Source of the DNA: Luteimonas vadosa
GTDB taxonomy: Bacteria > Pseudomonadota > Gammaproteobacteria > Xanthomonadales > Xanthomonadaceae
Direction of reading: 5' to 3'
Assembly (NCBI RefSeq): GCF_039543545.1
Contig: NZ_BAABJY010000003.1
Coordinates: 49,030-113,029, forward strand
DNA: 64,000 nucleotides
Numbering within the stretch: the stretch's first letter is position 1; each line of letters opens with the position of its first letter. Below, piece by piece: positions 31,633 through 38,954 of the stretch. The position numbers were made by a program, and so were the translations under genes. The notes under the pieces were generated by a model. That model did not search any database. It saw nothing but the letters and a program-made list of their open reading frames with translations, and was not told the DNA's origin.

Positions 31633-32553
31633 CTAAGCGTTCCCGGGCGCCGGCGTGAATTCCAGTCCGGCCGCCGCGTGCAACCGGCGCCGCGTCAACG
31701 GGCCGAAGTGCAGCGCCTCGCACAGGGCATGCAGCGTGTCGGCCTCGGCATCGCCACGCGCAAACGGGGCCGTGGCCGGTTCCAGCGGGGCGTCCAGCGC
31801 GATGGTGGCCAGTTGCCTGCACAGCAGCGCCTGTTCGCGGTGCGCGCGCAGGCGGGCCGCGGCCTGTGCCGCGCCGCGGAACCGCAGGAAGGGCACCTCG
31901 TCGATCCGCTCCAGCAGCGCGTCCAGGCTGCCGAAGTGTGCCAGCAGGATGGCCGCCGTCTTGGCGCCGATGCCGGGCACGCCCGGGATGTTGTCGATGG
32001 CGTCGCCGCACAGCGCCAGGTAGTCCGCGATCTGCCCCGGCTCCACGCCGTGCCGCGCCTTGACGCCCTTCGCGCCCCAGCGCAGCCCGCGCGCGAAGTC
32101 CCACTGTTCGTCCGCGCCGGCCAGCAGTTGCGAGAGGTCCTTGTCGGCGGACACGATGACGCCGCGATAGCCCTGCAGGCGCGCCACGTGCAGCGCGCTG
32201 CCGATCAGGTCGTCGGCCTCGTATTCCGAATGGGACAGGACCACCAGCCCGAGCGTCGCGCACAGCGCCTTGCAGTAGGCGAACTGGCGCTTGAGTTCCT
32301 GCGGTGCCGGATCCCGGTTGGCCTTGTATTCCGGGTACAGCGCATTGCGGAAGCACGAGTCCAGCGCCTCGTCGAAGGCGATGACGATGTGGCGGGGGCG
32401 CTCGCGCTCCAGCAGGTCGAGGATGAACCGCGCGAACCCGTGCACGGCATTGGTCGGCCAGCCGTCGCCGTCGTGGAACTGGTCCGGCGGCATCGAATGC
32501 CAGGCGCGGAACACGTAAAGGCTGGCATCGACGAGGTAGAGCGGCGTGGCCAT
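31633..32553 (-). CDS. 5'-3' exonuclease, polymerase I N-terminal/flap-endonuclease family
   Basis: Free-standing 5'-3' exonuclease or flap endonuclease of 306 residues. The PIN-like fold shows acidic metal-ligand motifs LVDASLYVFRAW, IAFDEALDSCFRN, YEADDLIGSA and VSADKDLSQLL, then the helix-hairpin-helix segment LCGDAIDNIPGVPGIGAKTAA that binds DNA. This matches the exonuclease domain of DNA polymerase I and the E. coli Xni protein, but no polymerase domain follows. The ATG at 32553 starts directly at the catalytic fold; an upstream 62-codon extension has no family character. Confidence 0.9.
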   Translation of the reverse strand: MATPLYLVDASLYVFRAWHSMPPDQFHDGDGWPTNAVHGFARFILDLLERERPRHIVIAFDEALDSCFRNALYPEYKANRDPAPQELKRQFAYCKALCATLGLVVLSHSEYEADDLIGSALHVARLQGYRGVIVSADKDLSQLLAGADEQWDFARGLRWGAKGVKARHGVEPGQIADYLALCGDAIDNIPGVPGIGAKTAAILLAHFGSLDALLERIDEVPFLRFRGAAQAAARLRAHREQALLCRQLATIALDAPLEPATAPFARGDAEADTLHALCEALHFGPLTRRRLHAAAGLEFTPAPGNA

Positions 32554-32585
32554 CGGGCTATTGTAGGAACGGCACGCGACCGCGC

Positions 32586-33158
32586 TTACAGCGCCAGGTC
32601 GGTCAGCAATGCCGCGGGATCCGGCCGATCGCGCTCGGGAACCTCGCGCTGCGGGGTGCCGACGTGGATGAATCCCGCCACGCGCTCGTTCGCCGTCAAG
32701 CCCAGTAGCCGATGGACGGCCTCGTCGTAGGCCGGCCATCCGGTGAGCCAGTTGGCGCCGAAGCCCAGCGCCTGCGCCGCCTGCAGCAGGGCGAAGCAGA
32801 CGCAGCCGGCGGACAGCAGGCGCTCCTGCCCGGGGATCTTGTCGTCGCCGGGGTCGAGCACGGCGACCACGACCAGCACCAGCGGCGCATGGGTGAACCG
32901 CGCTCGATCCTTGTCGACCACGGCCTGCCCGGCGTCCGGGTCGCGTTCCAGCGTCCGGGCGGCGAGGGCGTCGCCAAGCGCGTGCCGCGCATCGCCGGCG
33001 ATGCGCACGAATCGGAACGGAACGCGCTTGCCATGGTCGGGCACGCGTACCGCCGATTGCAGCATGCGTCGCAGCGTGGCGGCGTCGGGTCCGGGTTCAC
33101 CGAGGGATTTGGCCGGTATCGACCGGCGGGTGTCCAGGCATTCGAGGGTTGGCGTCAT
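32586..33158 (-). CDS. Nitroreductase family flavoprotein, YdjA-like
   Basis: FMN-dependent oxidoreductase of the nitroreductase superfamily, 190 residues, similar to the small E. coli YdjA. Motifs: DTRRSIPAKSLGEPGP (FMN phosphate contact), RVPDHGKRVPFRF, GCVCFALLQAAQALGFGANW and the C-terminal VAGFIHVGTP. Start ATG 33158 is preceded by GGAG; the longer frame reaches into the divergent promoter region. Natural substrate unknown. It lies 32 bp upstream of the exonuclease gene and is divergent from the DUF1631 gene. Confidence 0.9.
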   Translation of the reverse strand: MTPTLECLDTRRSIPAKSLGEPGPDAATLRRMLQSAVRVPDHGKRVPFRFVRIAGDARHALGDALAARTLERDPDAGQAVVDKDRARFTHAPLVLVVVAVLDPGDDKIPGQERLLSAGCVCFALLQAAQALGFGANWLTGWPAYDEAVHRLLGLTANERVAGFIHVGTPQREVPERDRPDPAALLTDLAL

Positions 33159-33277
33159 GGCTCCGTTTTCGGGGGGAACGCCATCACAGAATACGCGCTG
33201 CGCACTGGACACGGTGCCTGTCGGGCATAGAGTGGGGTGAGCGCGGCGTGAAGCCGCGTGCAAGGCGATCCCCCGAC

Positions 33278-35443
33278 ATGCCTAACCCCTTCATGCAGCC
33301 TGCGAACACCAGCCCGGCCGCCGCCGAGCGTTTGCTGGGCGAGCTCAAGACGCTGTCCGTCGAGCGCCTGGCGGCGGTGCCGGGCGGCCTGTACGAACCG
33401 ATCGAGCGCCAGCTCAACGAGGCCTTGCGCCTGGGCACCCAGCTCACGCCACGCAACGACCTGAAACTCGTGCTCGCGATGCGCCAGCACAACGCCAAGT
33501 ACGTGATGCGCTACCGCGAACTGGTGGCGCGCGGGTTCGACGACTTCCGCGACCGCAACACGGCCATGGGCTCGGGTCTGCCCCTGGGCCTGGTCAACGA
33601 AAGCGAACTCGAATTCCACCTTGCAGGCCAGCGACTGGCCGAGGGCATCGCCCGCCGTTACCAGAAACCCCTGGAGCTGCTGGAACGCCGCCTGGATGCG
33701 CTGTCGACCGCGCTCGGCCTGCCGGCGGCCACCAATCCGGTCGGTCCGGTGCAGCTCACCAGCGTGTTCCTGCGCACCTTCCAGGACGCGGGGGTGTCGG
33801 ACAGCCTGCAGCCGCTGATGTTCCGGCAGTACGACGAAGAGCTCTCCAAGGTCCTCGCCGAGCTCTACCAGCGGCTCAACAGCCGCCTGGCCATCCATGG
33901 CTATCTCGCGGAGCGCAGGCGGCCCGCGTTCGGAAGTTCCGAAGCGGCGCAGGAAGCCCAGCGCGCGCCCGAGGCGACGGGGGCCGAGTCGCCGCCCGCG
34001 GGCGACACCCAGGGCAAGCAACAGGAGCTGCGTGCGCTCATGCACCGCTGGCGCGCCGCGAACGACGATGCCGGCGGCAGCCAGGGTGATTCCCCCGCGG
34101 CGGGCGACGGCCCGCGCCTGCGTGCGGCCGAACTCAGCAGCGTCGCGATGCTGATCCAGCGCGACACCCATCCCGAACTCAGCCGGGCCGTGGCGGATGG
34201 GGGCTCCCTGCGCCTGGCGCTCCGGCATTGCCTGCTCGAAGGGACGCGCCGCTTCGGCCTGGATCCCGACAGGATGCGGCTGGGCGAGGACGAGGAGGAC
34301 GCCATCGACCTGGTCGGCCTGCTGTTCGAATCCCTGGTCCGCAGCGAAGGCCTCGCCGCCGAAGGCCAGCGGCTGCTGGCGCGCCTGATGGTGCCCTACG
34401 CACGGATCGCCCTGGGCGACTTCAAGCTCTTCATGCAGGCCTCGCATCCCGCGCGCCGGTTCGTCGATGCGGTGGCGCTGAGTTGCGAGGACTGGGGCGA
34501 GGAATCGCCGCAGCATGCCGAACTGCTGCAGCGGGCATCCGCGGCGGTCGACCGGGTGGTCGCCGGCTACAACGAGGACCTGGCGATCTTCGAGGTGGCC
34601 ACGCGCGAGTTGCAGGACCTGCTGGAACAGAACCGGCGCCGCGCCGAGGTGGTGGAGCGGCGTTCGGTGGAAACCGTGAATGGCCGCGAGCGCCTGTTGC
34701 AGGCGCGCCTGCAGGCGGCCGCGGCGCTCGCGCAGCGCGCATCGGGCGTGCCCCTTTCGGCGACGGTGTTCGAATTCCTCGAGCAGCAATGGTCGCACCA
34801 CGTGGTGCAGGTGATCCTCCGCGACGGGTTCGGCTGCGGCCGTCATGTCGTGGCGCTGGAGCTGGCGGACGAGTTGATCGCGATCGACCAGGCCGCCGCG
34901 CGCTGCGGGCGCGGCGAGGTCGTGACCAAGGTGGTCGCGGTGCGTCCGCGCCTCGTCGAGTGCCTGTCCAGCGCCGGCATCGACGCCGACGGCGCCAACG
35001 AGTGGATGGCCAGCCTCGCGCGGGCCCTGGCGTTCCCGGATGCCAGCCGCGTGGCGCGCAGCCTGCCGGCGGTGCCCAAGCTGGACGACGACGGCGACGA
35101 TACCCGCCTGCTGAAGGCGGTCGGCGGCCATGGCGCGCTGGATTTCGATCAGGACACGCTGGATCGCATGCGTGCGCTCGAGCCAGGGACCTGGCTGCGG
35201 CTGACCGACGAAGCCGGCAACGAAACCGGCGTCAAGGTCGCGTGGATCAGTCCACTGACCTCGCGCCTCTTGCTGGTCAACCGGCGCGGGGTCCGCAGGC
35301 TCGTCGCCTCGCCCGCGGAACTCGCGGCATTGGCCAAGCTGGGGCGGCTGTCGACGGATGCGGACCACATGCCGTTCGACGATGCCTTGCACCAGGTCCG
35401 CCACCGCCTGGCCGCCACCGGCGGAACCGCCCAGGCTGCCTGA
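33278..35443 (+). CDS. DUF1631 family protein
   Basis: Large cytosolic protein of 721 residues, helical for most of its length. It matches the DUF1631 family, found in xanthomonads and relatives and sometimes wrongly named thymidine phosphorylase. The N-terminal part contains DDFRDRN and NESELEFHLAGQRLAEG; a variable polar linker spans about 215-280. The end (about 635-715) is beta-rich, WLRLTDEAGNETGVKVAW then LLLVNRRGVRR, and resembles a PilZ fold but lacks the RxxxR and D/NxSxxG motifs that bind cyclic di-GMP. No signal or TM segment. Function unknown. Confidence 0.87.
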   Translation: MPNPFMQPANTSPAAAERLLGELKTLSVERLAAVPGGLYEPIERQLNEALRLGTQLTPRNDLKLVLAMRQHNAKYVMRYRELVARGFDDFRDRNTAMGSGLPLGLVNESELEFHLAGQRLAEGIARRYQKPLELLERRLDALSTALGLPAATNPVGPVQLTSVFLRTFQDAGVSDSLQPLMFRQYDEELSKVLAELYQRLNSRLAIHGYLAERRRPAFGSSEAAQEAQRAPEATGAESPPAGDTQGKQQELRALMHRWRAANDDAGGSQGDSPAAGDGPRLRAAELSSVAMLIQRDTHPELSRAVADGGSLRLALRHCLLEGTRRFGLDPDRMRLGEDEEDAIDLVGLLFESLVRSEGLAAEGQRLLARLMVPYARIALGDFKLFMQASHPARRFVDAVALSCEDWGEESPQHAELLQRASAAVDRVVAGYNEDLAIFEVATRELQDLLEQNRRRAEVVERRSVETVNGRERLLQARLQAAAALAQRASGVPLSATVFEFLEQQWSHHVVQVILRDGFGCGRHVVALELADELIAIDQAAARCGRGEVVTKVVAVRPRLVECLSSAGIDADGANEWMASLARALAFPDASRVARSLPAVPKLDDDGDDTRLLKAVGGHGALDFDQDTLDRMRALEPGTWLRLTDEAGNETGVKVAWISPLTSRLLLVNRRGVRRLVASPAELAALAKLGRLSTDADHMPFDDALHQVRHRLAATGGTAQAA

Positions 35444-35499
35444 GCCACTTCGTCTCCTGCATTGGTTAGGATGCAGGCGTCGAGGCGTTGGAGCGGGAC

Positions 35500-36648
35500 A
35501 TGGCGGTGAAGATCGGGGTCGCGCGGGAAACGGCGGCGGGCGAACGGCGCGTGGCGCTGACGCCCGAAACCTGCAGGAAGCTGGTGGCTGCCGGCGCGAG
35601 GCTGGACGTGGAGCGTGGCGCGGGTGCGTTGGCCCATTTCCCCGACCAGGCCTATGCGGACGCCGGCGCGACCCTGGTCGAGGATGCGGCGGCCGCGGTG
35701 GGCGACGCGGATCTCGTGCTTTGCGTGCAGCCTCCGGCACCCGACGCGCTCGCCCGGCTCAGGCAGGGCGCGACCATCGTCGGCATCCTCCAGCCACAGG
35801 CCGATGCCGCGCGCGGCGAGGCGATCGCGGCCCGTGGGCTGCTTGCATTCCCGCTCGAGCGGCTACCGCGCACCACCCGCGCGCAGGCGATGGACGTCCT
35901 CAGTTCGCAGGCCGGGATGGCCGGCTACAAGTCGGTGCTGATCGCCGCGCAGCTCGCGCCACGTTTCTTCCCGATGCTGACCACGGCGGCGGGAACCATC
36001 CGGCCGACCAAGGTGCTGGTGGTCGGTGCCGGCGTCGCGGGGTTGCAGGCGGTGGCGACCGCCCGGCGGCTGGGGGCGCAGGTCGAATGCTTCGACGTGC
36101 GGCCCGAGACCCGCGAGCAGATCGAATCCCTGGGCGGCAAGTTCCTCGACCTGGGCGTGAGTGCCGCGGGCGAGGGCGGTTATGCGCGCCAGCTCACCGA
36201 CGAGGAGCGCGCCGAGCAGCAGGCGCGACTGGCGGAACATCTCAGGAACATCGACGTCATCGTCTGCACCGCCGCGGTGCCGGGGCGTCCCGCACCCAGG
36301 ATCATCAGCGCCGCCATGGTCGACGGCATGAAACCCGGCAGCGTCGTGGTGGACCTGGCCGCCGAGACCGGTGGCAATTGCGAACTGACCCGGCCCGGCG
36401 AAACCATCGAGCACGGCGGGGTGGCCATCGCCGGCCCCTTGAACCTGGCCAGCAGCGGTGCGCTGCATGCCAGCGAGATGTATGCGCGCAACGTGTACAA
36501 CTTCGTGTCTCTGCTGCTCCGGGAGGGCGAGCTCGTGTTCGACTGGGACGACGAGCTGCTGTCGAAGACCGTCTGGCCGGAGCGAGACGCCGCCGAAACC
36601 CGGGACGCGGGCGCAGCGCCGCCGGTGGCGGAGGGCGAGGCGGGCTGA
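35500..36648 (+). CDS. pntAA: NAD(P) transhydrogenase subunit alpha part 1
   Basis: NAD(H)-binding peripheral domain (domain I) of proton-translocating transhydrogenase, which makes NADPH from NADH using the proton gradient. 382 residues. Motifs: IGVARETAAGERRVALTPE, the signature AQAMDVLSSQAGMAGYKSV, the dinucleotide fold VVGAGVAGLQAVATARRLGA, and FDVRPETREQIESLG. The C-terminus is short; the membrane part is encoded separately by pntAB, as in many bacteria with split subunits. Unusually, pntAB and pntB do not follow but lie 2 kb away beyond four opposite-strand genes. A GGCGGG/CCCGCC hairpin overlaps its stop codon. Confidence 0.95.
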   Translation: MAVKIGVARETAAGERRVALTPETCRKLVAAGARLDVERGAGALAHFPDQAYADAGATLVEDAAAAVGDADLVLCVQPPAPDALARLRQGATIVGILQPQADAARGEAIAARGLLAFPLERLPRTTRAQAMDVLSSQAGMAGYKSVLIAAQLAPRFFPMLTTAAGTIRPTKVLVVGAGVAGLQAVATARRLGAQVECFDVRPETREQIESLGGKFLDLGVSAAGEGGYARQLTDEERAEQQARLAEHLRNIDVIVCTAAVPGRPAPRIISAAMVDGMKPGSVVVDLAAETGGNCELTRPGETIEHGGVAIAGPLNLASSGALHASEMYARNVYNFVSLLLREGELVFDWDDELLSKTVWPERDAAETRDAGAAPPVAEGEAG

Positions 36649-36655
36649 TCCCGCC
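36639..36655. terminator. Hairpin at the convergent pntAA/DUF3106 ends
   Basis: Six-bp GC-only stem GGCGGG/CCCGCC with loop CTGAT covers the pntAA stop codon in the nine-base gap between the convergent genes. There is no T-tract, so efficiency is uncertain. Confidence 0.4.
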
Positions 36656-36657
36656 CC

Positions 36658-37107
36658 TCAGCGGTCCTCGTCGCGCGGCGGGGGCGCGTTTTCCCGGACC
36701 CAGGCACGCCGCTGTTCCGGCGTCATGGCCCGCCAGCGTTCGCGCAGTTCGCGGCGCCCTGCCTCGTCCAGCGACCGCATCCGGCCGTAGAGCGCGCGCA
36801 TCCCGGCCCTTTGTTCCGGGGTCATGTGGCGCCATCGCTTGACGCCCTGTCGCGCGTCGCGGCGCTGTTCCGGGGTCATCCGCTGCAGGTCGCGTGCGCG
36901 ATCCAGCATGTGCTGCCGGTGTTCGGGGCGGGCGTTCCAGCGCTCGCGGATGGGCGCGACCAGCAATTCCCGCTGCTGCGGGCTCAGGCGGTCCCATTCC
37001 GGGAGCGAGGCTTCGCCGGTGGCCTGCGCGAGCGCGCCGTGCGAAGCCAGCACCAGCATCGACAGGAAGATTGGTGCGCAGAACGATCGTAGGCGGGATG
37101 GTTGCAT
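36658..37107 (-). CDS. DUF3106 periplasmic protein with MTPEQR repeats
   Basis: 149 residues. A signal peptide (cleavage near ALAQ-A about 28) leads to a highly charged helical body that repeats the motif M-T-P-E-Q-R three times (near 77, 94 and 129) with variants LSPQQR and MRSLDEAGRR. The motif recalls the LTxxQ box of the CpxP/Spy/CnrX periplasmic stress proteins. ATG 37107 has AAGGA five bases upstream. It is the last gene of a sigma factor/anti-sigma/DUF3106 unit, an arrangement also known from betaproteobacteria, which suggests a periplasmic sensor or effector of that sigma system. Confidence 0.8.
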   Translation of the reverse strand: MQPSRLRSFCAPIFLSMLVLASHGALAQATGEASLPEWDRLSPQQRELLVAPIRERWNARPEHRQHMLDRARDLQRMTPEQRRDARQGVKRWRHMTPEQRAGMRALYGRMRSLDEAGRRELRERWRAMTPEQRRAWVRENAPPPRDEDR

Positions 37108-37111
37108 GTCC

Positions 37112-37489
37112 TTACTCCATGGCCAGTGGCTGGACGTCAGTCGTGCCCAGCCAGAGATAGAAATCCGGATCTTCCTCGAGCGTGGCGACGGCCTCGTCGT
37201 AGGCGTTGCCGTTTGCGTCGGGGGCCGCGGCGATGCGGTCCGGCTGCGCGTCGCCGGGTGCGCGCACCGCGGGAGACAAGCCGATCGCGATCGCGAGCAC
37301 CGCTGCGCCCGCTGCGGCCAGCGCCCAGCCGAAGGAGGGACGTGCGGGGCGCGTGGTGCCGTTCGTGGAGACCGCGCGGCGAACCCGCAGCTGCGCCAGC
37401 GTGCGTGCCGGCACGCGCGCCACGGCCTCGGCGTGGAGCCGGCGCGCGTAGCGGTCGATTTCATGGTCGGGGTGGGCAGGGGTGGTCAT
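37112..37489 (-). CDS. Predicted membrane anti-sigma factor, DUF3619-like
   Basis: 125 residues: a soluble cytosolic N-terminus (1-50, HEIDRYARRLHAEAVARVP), one TM helix (about 52-70, FGWALAAAGAAVLAIAIGL) and a periplasmic tail rich in acidic residues (EEDPDFYLWLGTTD). This one-helix layout directly after an ECF sigma gene, with a four-base overlap, is what anti-sigma factors look like, and the N-terminus resembles DUF3619 proteins. There is no zinc-binding HxxxCxxC motif, so it is not a ZAS-type. The DUF3106 gene follows four bases downstream. Confidence 0.7.
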   Translation of the reverse strand: MTTPAHPDHEIDRYARRLHAEAVARVPARTLAQLRVRRAVSTNGTTRPARPSFGWALAAAGAAVLAIAIGLSPAVRAPGDAQPDRIAAAPDANGNAYDEAVATLEEDPDFYLWLGTTDVQPLAME

Positions 37490-38055
37490 CGGAATGGCTC
37501 CAGTCGTTTCTTCAGCGCATCGCGGGCACGGGACAGGTGGGTCTTCACCGAGCCTTCGCTGCAGCCCATCACGCGTGCGGTGGTGGCCACGTCGAGTTCC
37601 TCCAGCACCCGCAGCCCGAAGGCTTCGCGTTGCCGGCGCGGCAGGTCTCGCAAGGCCTCCACCAGGGTCGCGTACGCCTCGCGGCTATCGTTCCGACGCG
37701 ATGGGCCGGCTGCCATGTCGGCCCACTCGATGCCCTCGTGGCGACCGTCGCCGTCGCTGGCCAGCCACCCCAGGCGGAACGTGCGCCGGCGCTGGACGTC
37801 GATGATCCGGCTGCGCAGCACGGCCCAGAACAGCGGTGGCCATTCCGCGGACGGGCGGTCGCGGTAACCGAGCATCGCGACCATTGCATCCTGGACCGCG
37901 TCCTGGGCATCGGCGCGGTGGCGCAAACCAGCTTCGGCGAAGCGGAATGCGCGCGGGGCGATCGCGTCCAGGAACTGCTCCAGCGTGCGCGCTCCGGGCA
38001 GGGAGCCAGGGGCGTCCGCCACGGGCGCGTGCGATGGCAGGGCGGCGGCACTCAC
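37486..38055 (-). CDS. ECF-type RNA polymerase sigma factor
   Basis: 189 residues from GTG. Region 2 is the helix set AFRFAEAGLRHRADAQDAVQDAMVAMLGY plus WPPLFWAVLRSRIID; region 4 is LPRRQREAFGLRVLEEL followed by the helix-turn-helix VATTARVMGCSEGSVKTHLSR. Region 3 is absent, as in the ECF group. The gene overlaps the anti-sigma gene by four bases; the repeat-protein gene ends 42 bp upstream on the same strand. Target promoters are unknown, and autoregulation is typical of the group but I could not assign its promoter. Confidence 0.88.
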   Translation of the reverse strand: MSAAALPSHAPVADAPGSLPGARTLEQFLDAIAPRAFRFAEAGLRHRADAQDAVQDAMVAMLGYRDRPSAEWPPLFWAVLRSRIIDVQRRRTFRLGWLASDGDGRHEGIEWADMAAGPSRRNDSREAYATLVEALRDLPRRQREAFGLRVLEELDVATTARVMGCSEGSVKTHLSRARDALKKRLEPFR

Positions 38056-38097
38056 GTGTCGCAGCTTAACGCGGTGCCACCGCGACGGATGCGCGCG

Positions 38098-38520
38098 TCA
38101 CCACGCCCCTGGACGCCGGTGCTTCCGGTGCCGGTCGAGGCGCGTGCCGAGCCGATCCAGGCGACGGTCGATGCGATCCCCCCGCCGGTCCAGCCGGGCA
38201 TCGATGCGATCCCCGCGCAGGCCGAGGCGCCGCTCGATGCGGTCGCCCTTGCGATCCAGCCGAGCGGCCTGGCGGTGCCTGCCGGCGGCCTCGGCGCGGT
38301 CACTCAACCAGTCGTAGCGCCGATCGATGCGGTCGCCGCGCCGGTCGAGTCGATGCTCGATGCGGTCGCCGCGGCGATCCAGGCGGTGGTCGATGCGATC
38401 GCCCTGGCGGTCCAGGCGTTGCTCGACGTGGATTCCCGGGTCGTGGGCGCCCGCCGTGGAGGCGAACAGCAGCAAGGCGAGCGCCGCCAAGGGGGTGCGG
38501 GTCGGGTGGGTCTGTTTCAT
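38098..38520 (-). CDS. Secreted protein of 11-residue RLDRRGDRI repeats
   Basis: 140 residues. Signal peptide to about residue 25 (STAGA-H), then hendecad repeats of consensus R-L-D-R-R-G-D-R-I-D-R. Copies start at 35, 46 and 57; a degenerate copy is at 68 and an eight-residue break at 79-86; more copies start at 87, 98, 109 and 120; a basic tail closes the protein. An 11-residue period suits a long amphipathic helix or right-handed coiled coil with alternating Arg and Asp. GGAGG lies before the ATG. It precedes the ECF sigma gene on the same strand by 42 bp, so it may belong to that cluster. Function unknown. Confidence 0.8.
   Translation of the reverse strand: MKQTHPTRTPLAALALLLFASTAGAHDPGIHVEQRLDRQGDRIDHRLDRRGDRIEHRLDRRGDRIDRRYDWLSDRAEAAGRHRQAARLDRKGDRIERRLGLRGDRIDARLDRRGDRIDRRLDRLGTRLDRHRKHRRPGAW
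38131..38418 (-). repeat. 33-bp coding tandem repeats
   Basis: Eight 33-bp units, interrupted once by 24 bp, encode the 11-residue repeats of the secreted repeat protein (residues 35-130). The units keep the same frame and diverge mainly at third positions, so this is a protein repeat under selection, not an array of non-coding repeats. Confidence 0.85.
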
Positions 38521-38645
38521 TGGATCCTCCGTGGGATTGCTTGTCGGTCCCGTGGCAGGAAAACGTCCCGCAAAGCCCGGGGTTGACCGGAGTGGCGACG
38601 TATTCAGGGCCGGTTATGATGCGGGCACTGCGCGGGAGGATGGCA

Positions 38646-38954
38646 ATGGCTGACGGATTCGTGGCGCTCTACATCTTCATGCTGGCGGCCATCGCCGGCA
38701 ACGTGATCATTTCCCGGGTGCCGGTGATCCTGCATACGCCGCTGATGTCGGGCAGCAACTTCATCCACGGGATCGTGCTGATCGGGGCCATGGTGGTGCT
38801 TGGACACGCCGACACCCCGCTGGAGAAGGTGATCGGGTTCATCGCGGTGCTGCTGGGCGCGGGGAACGCCGCCGGCGGCTACGTCGTGACCGAGCGCATG
38901 CTGGACATGTTCAAGTCCTCGAAGAAACCCACCGGGAAGGAGACCGCATCGTGA
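38646..38954 (+). CDS. pntAB: NAD(P) transhydrogenase subunit alpha part 2
   Basis: Membrane domain II part of transhydrogenase, 102 residues with three TM helices (about 5-22, 38-55 and 60-82). Conserved segments are AGNVIISRVPVILHTPLMSG and NFIHGIVLIGAMVVL. ATG 38646 follows GGGAGGA at seven bases, a strong ribosome site. The stop overlaps the GTG of pntB. It must assemble with PntAA, whose gene ends 2.0 kb upstream beyond an opposite-strand cluster, so it needs its own promoter, probably within 38521-38645. Confidence 0.93.
   Translation: MADGFVALYIFMLAAIAGNVIISRVPVILHTPLMSGSNFIHGIVLIGAMVVLGHADTPLEKVIGFIAVLLGAGNAAGGYVVTERMLDMFKSSKKPTGKETAS

Noticed and set aside
38131..38418. CRISPR-like array of 33-bp repeats
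   Set aside because: No unique spacers between repeats, and the reading frame is maintained; it codes for protein repeats.
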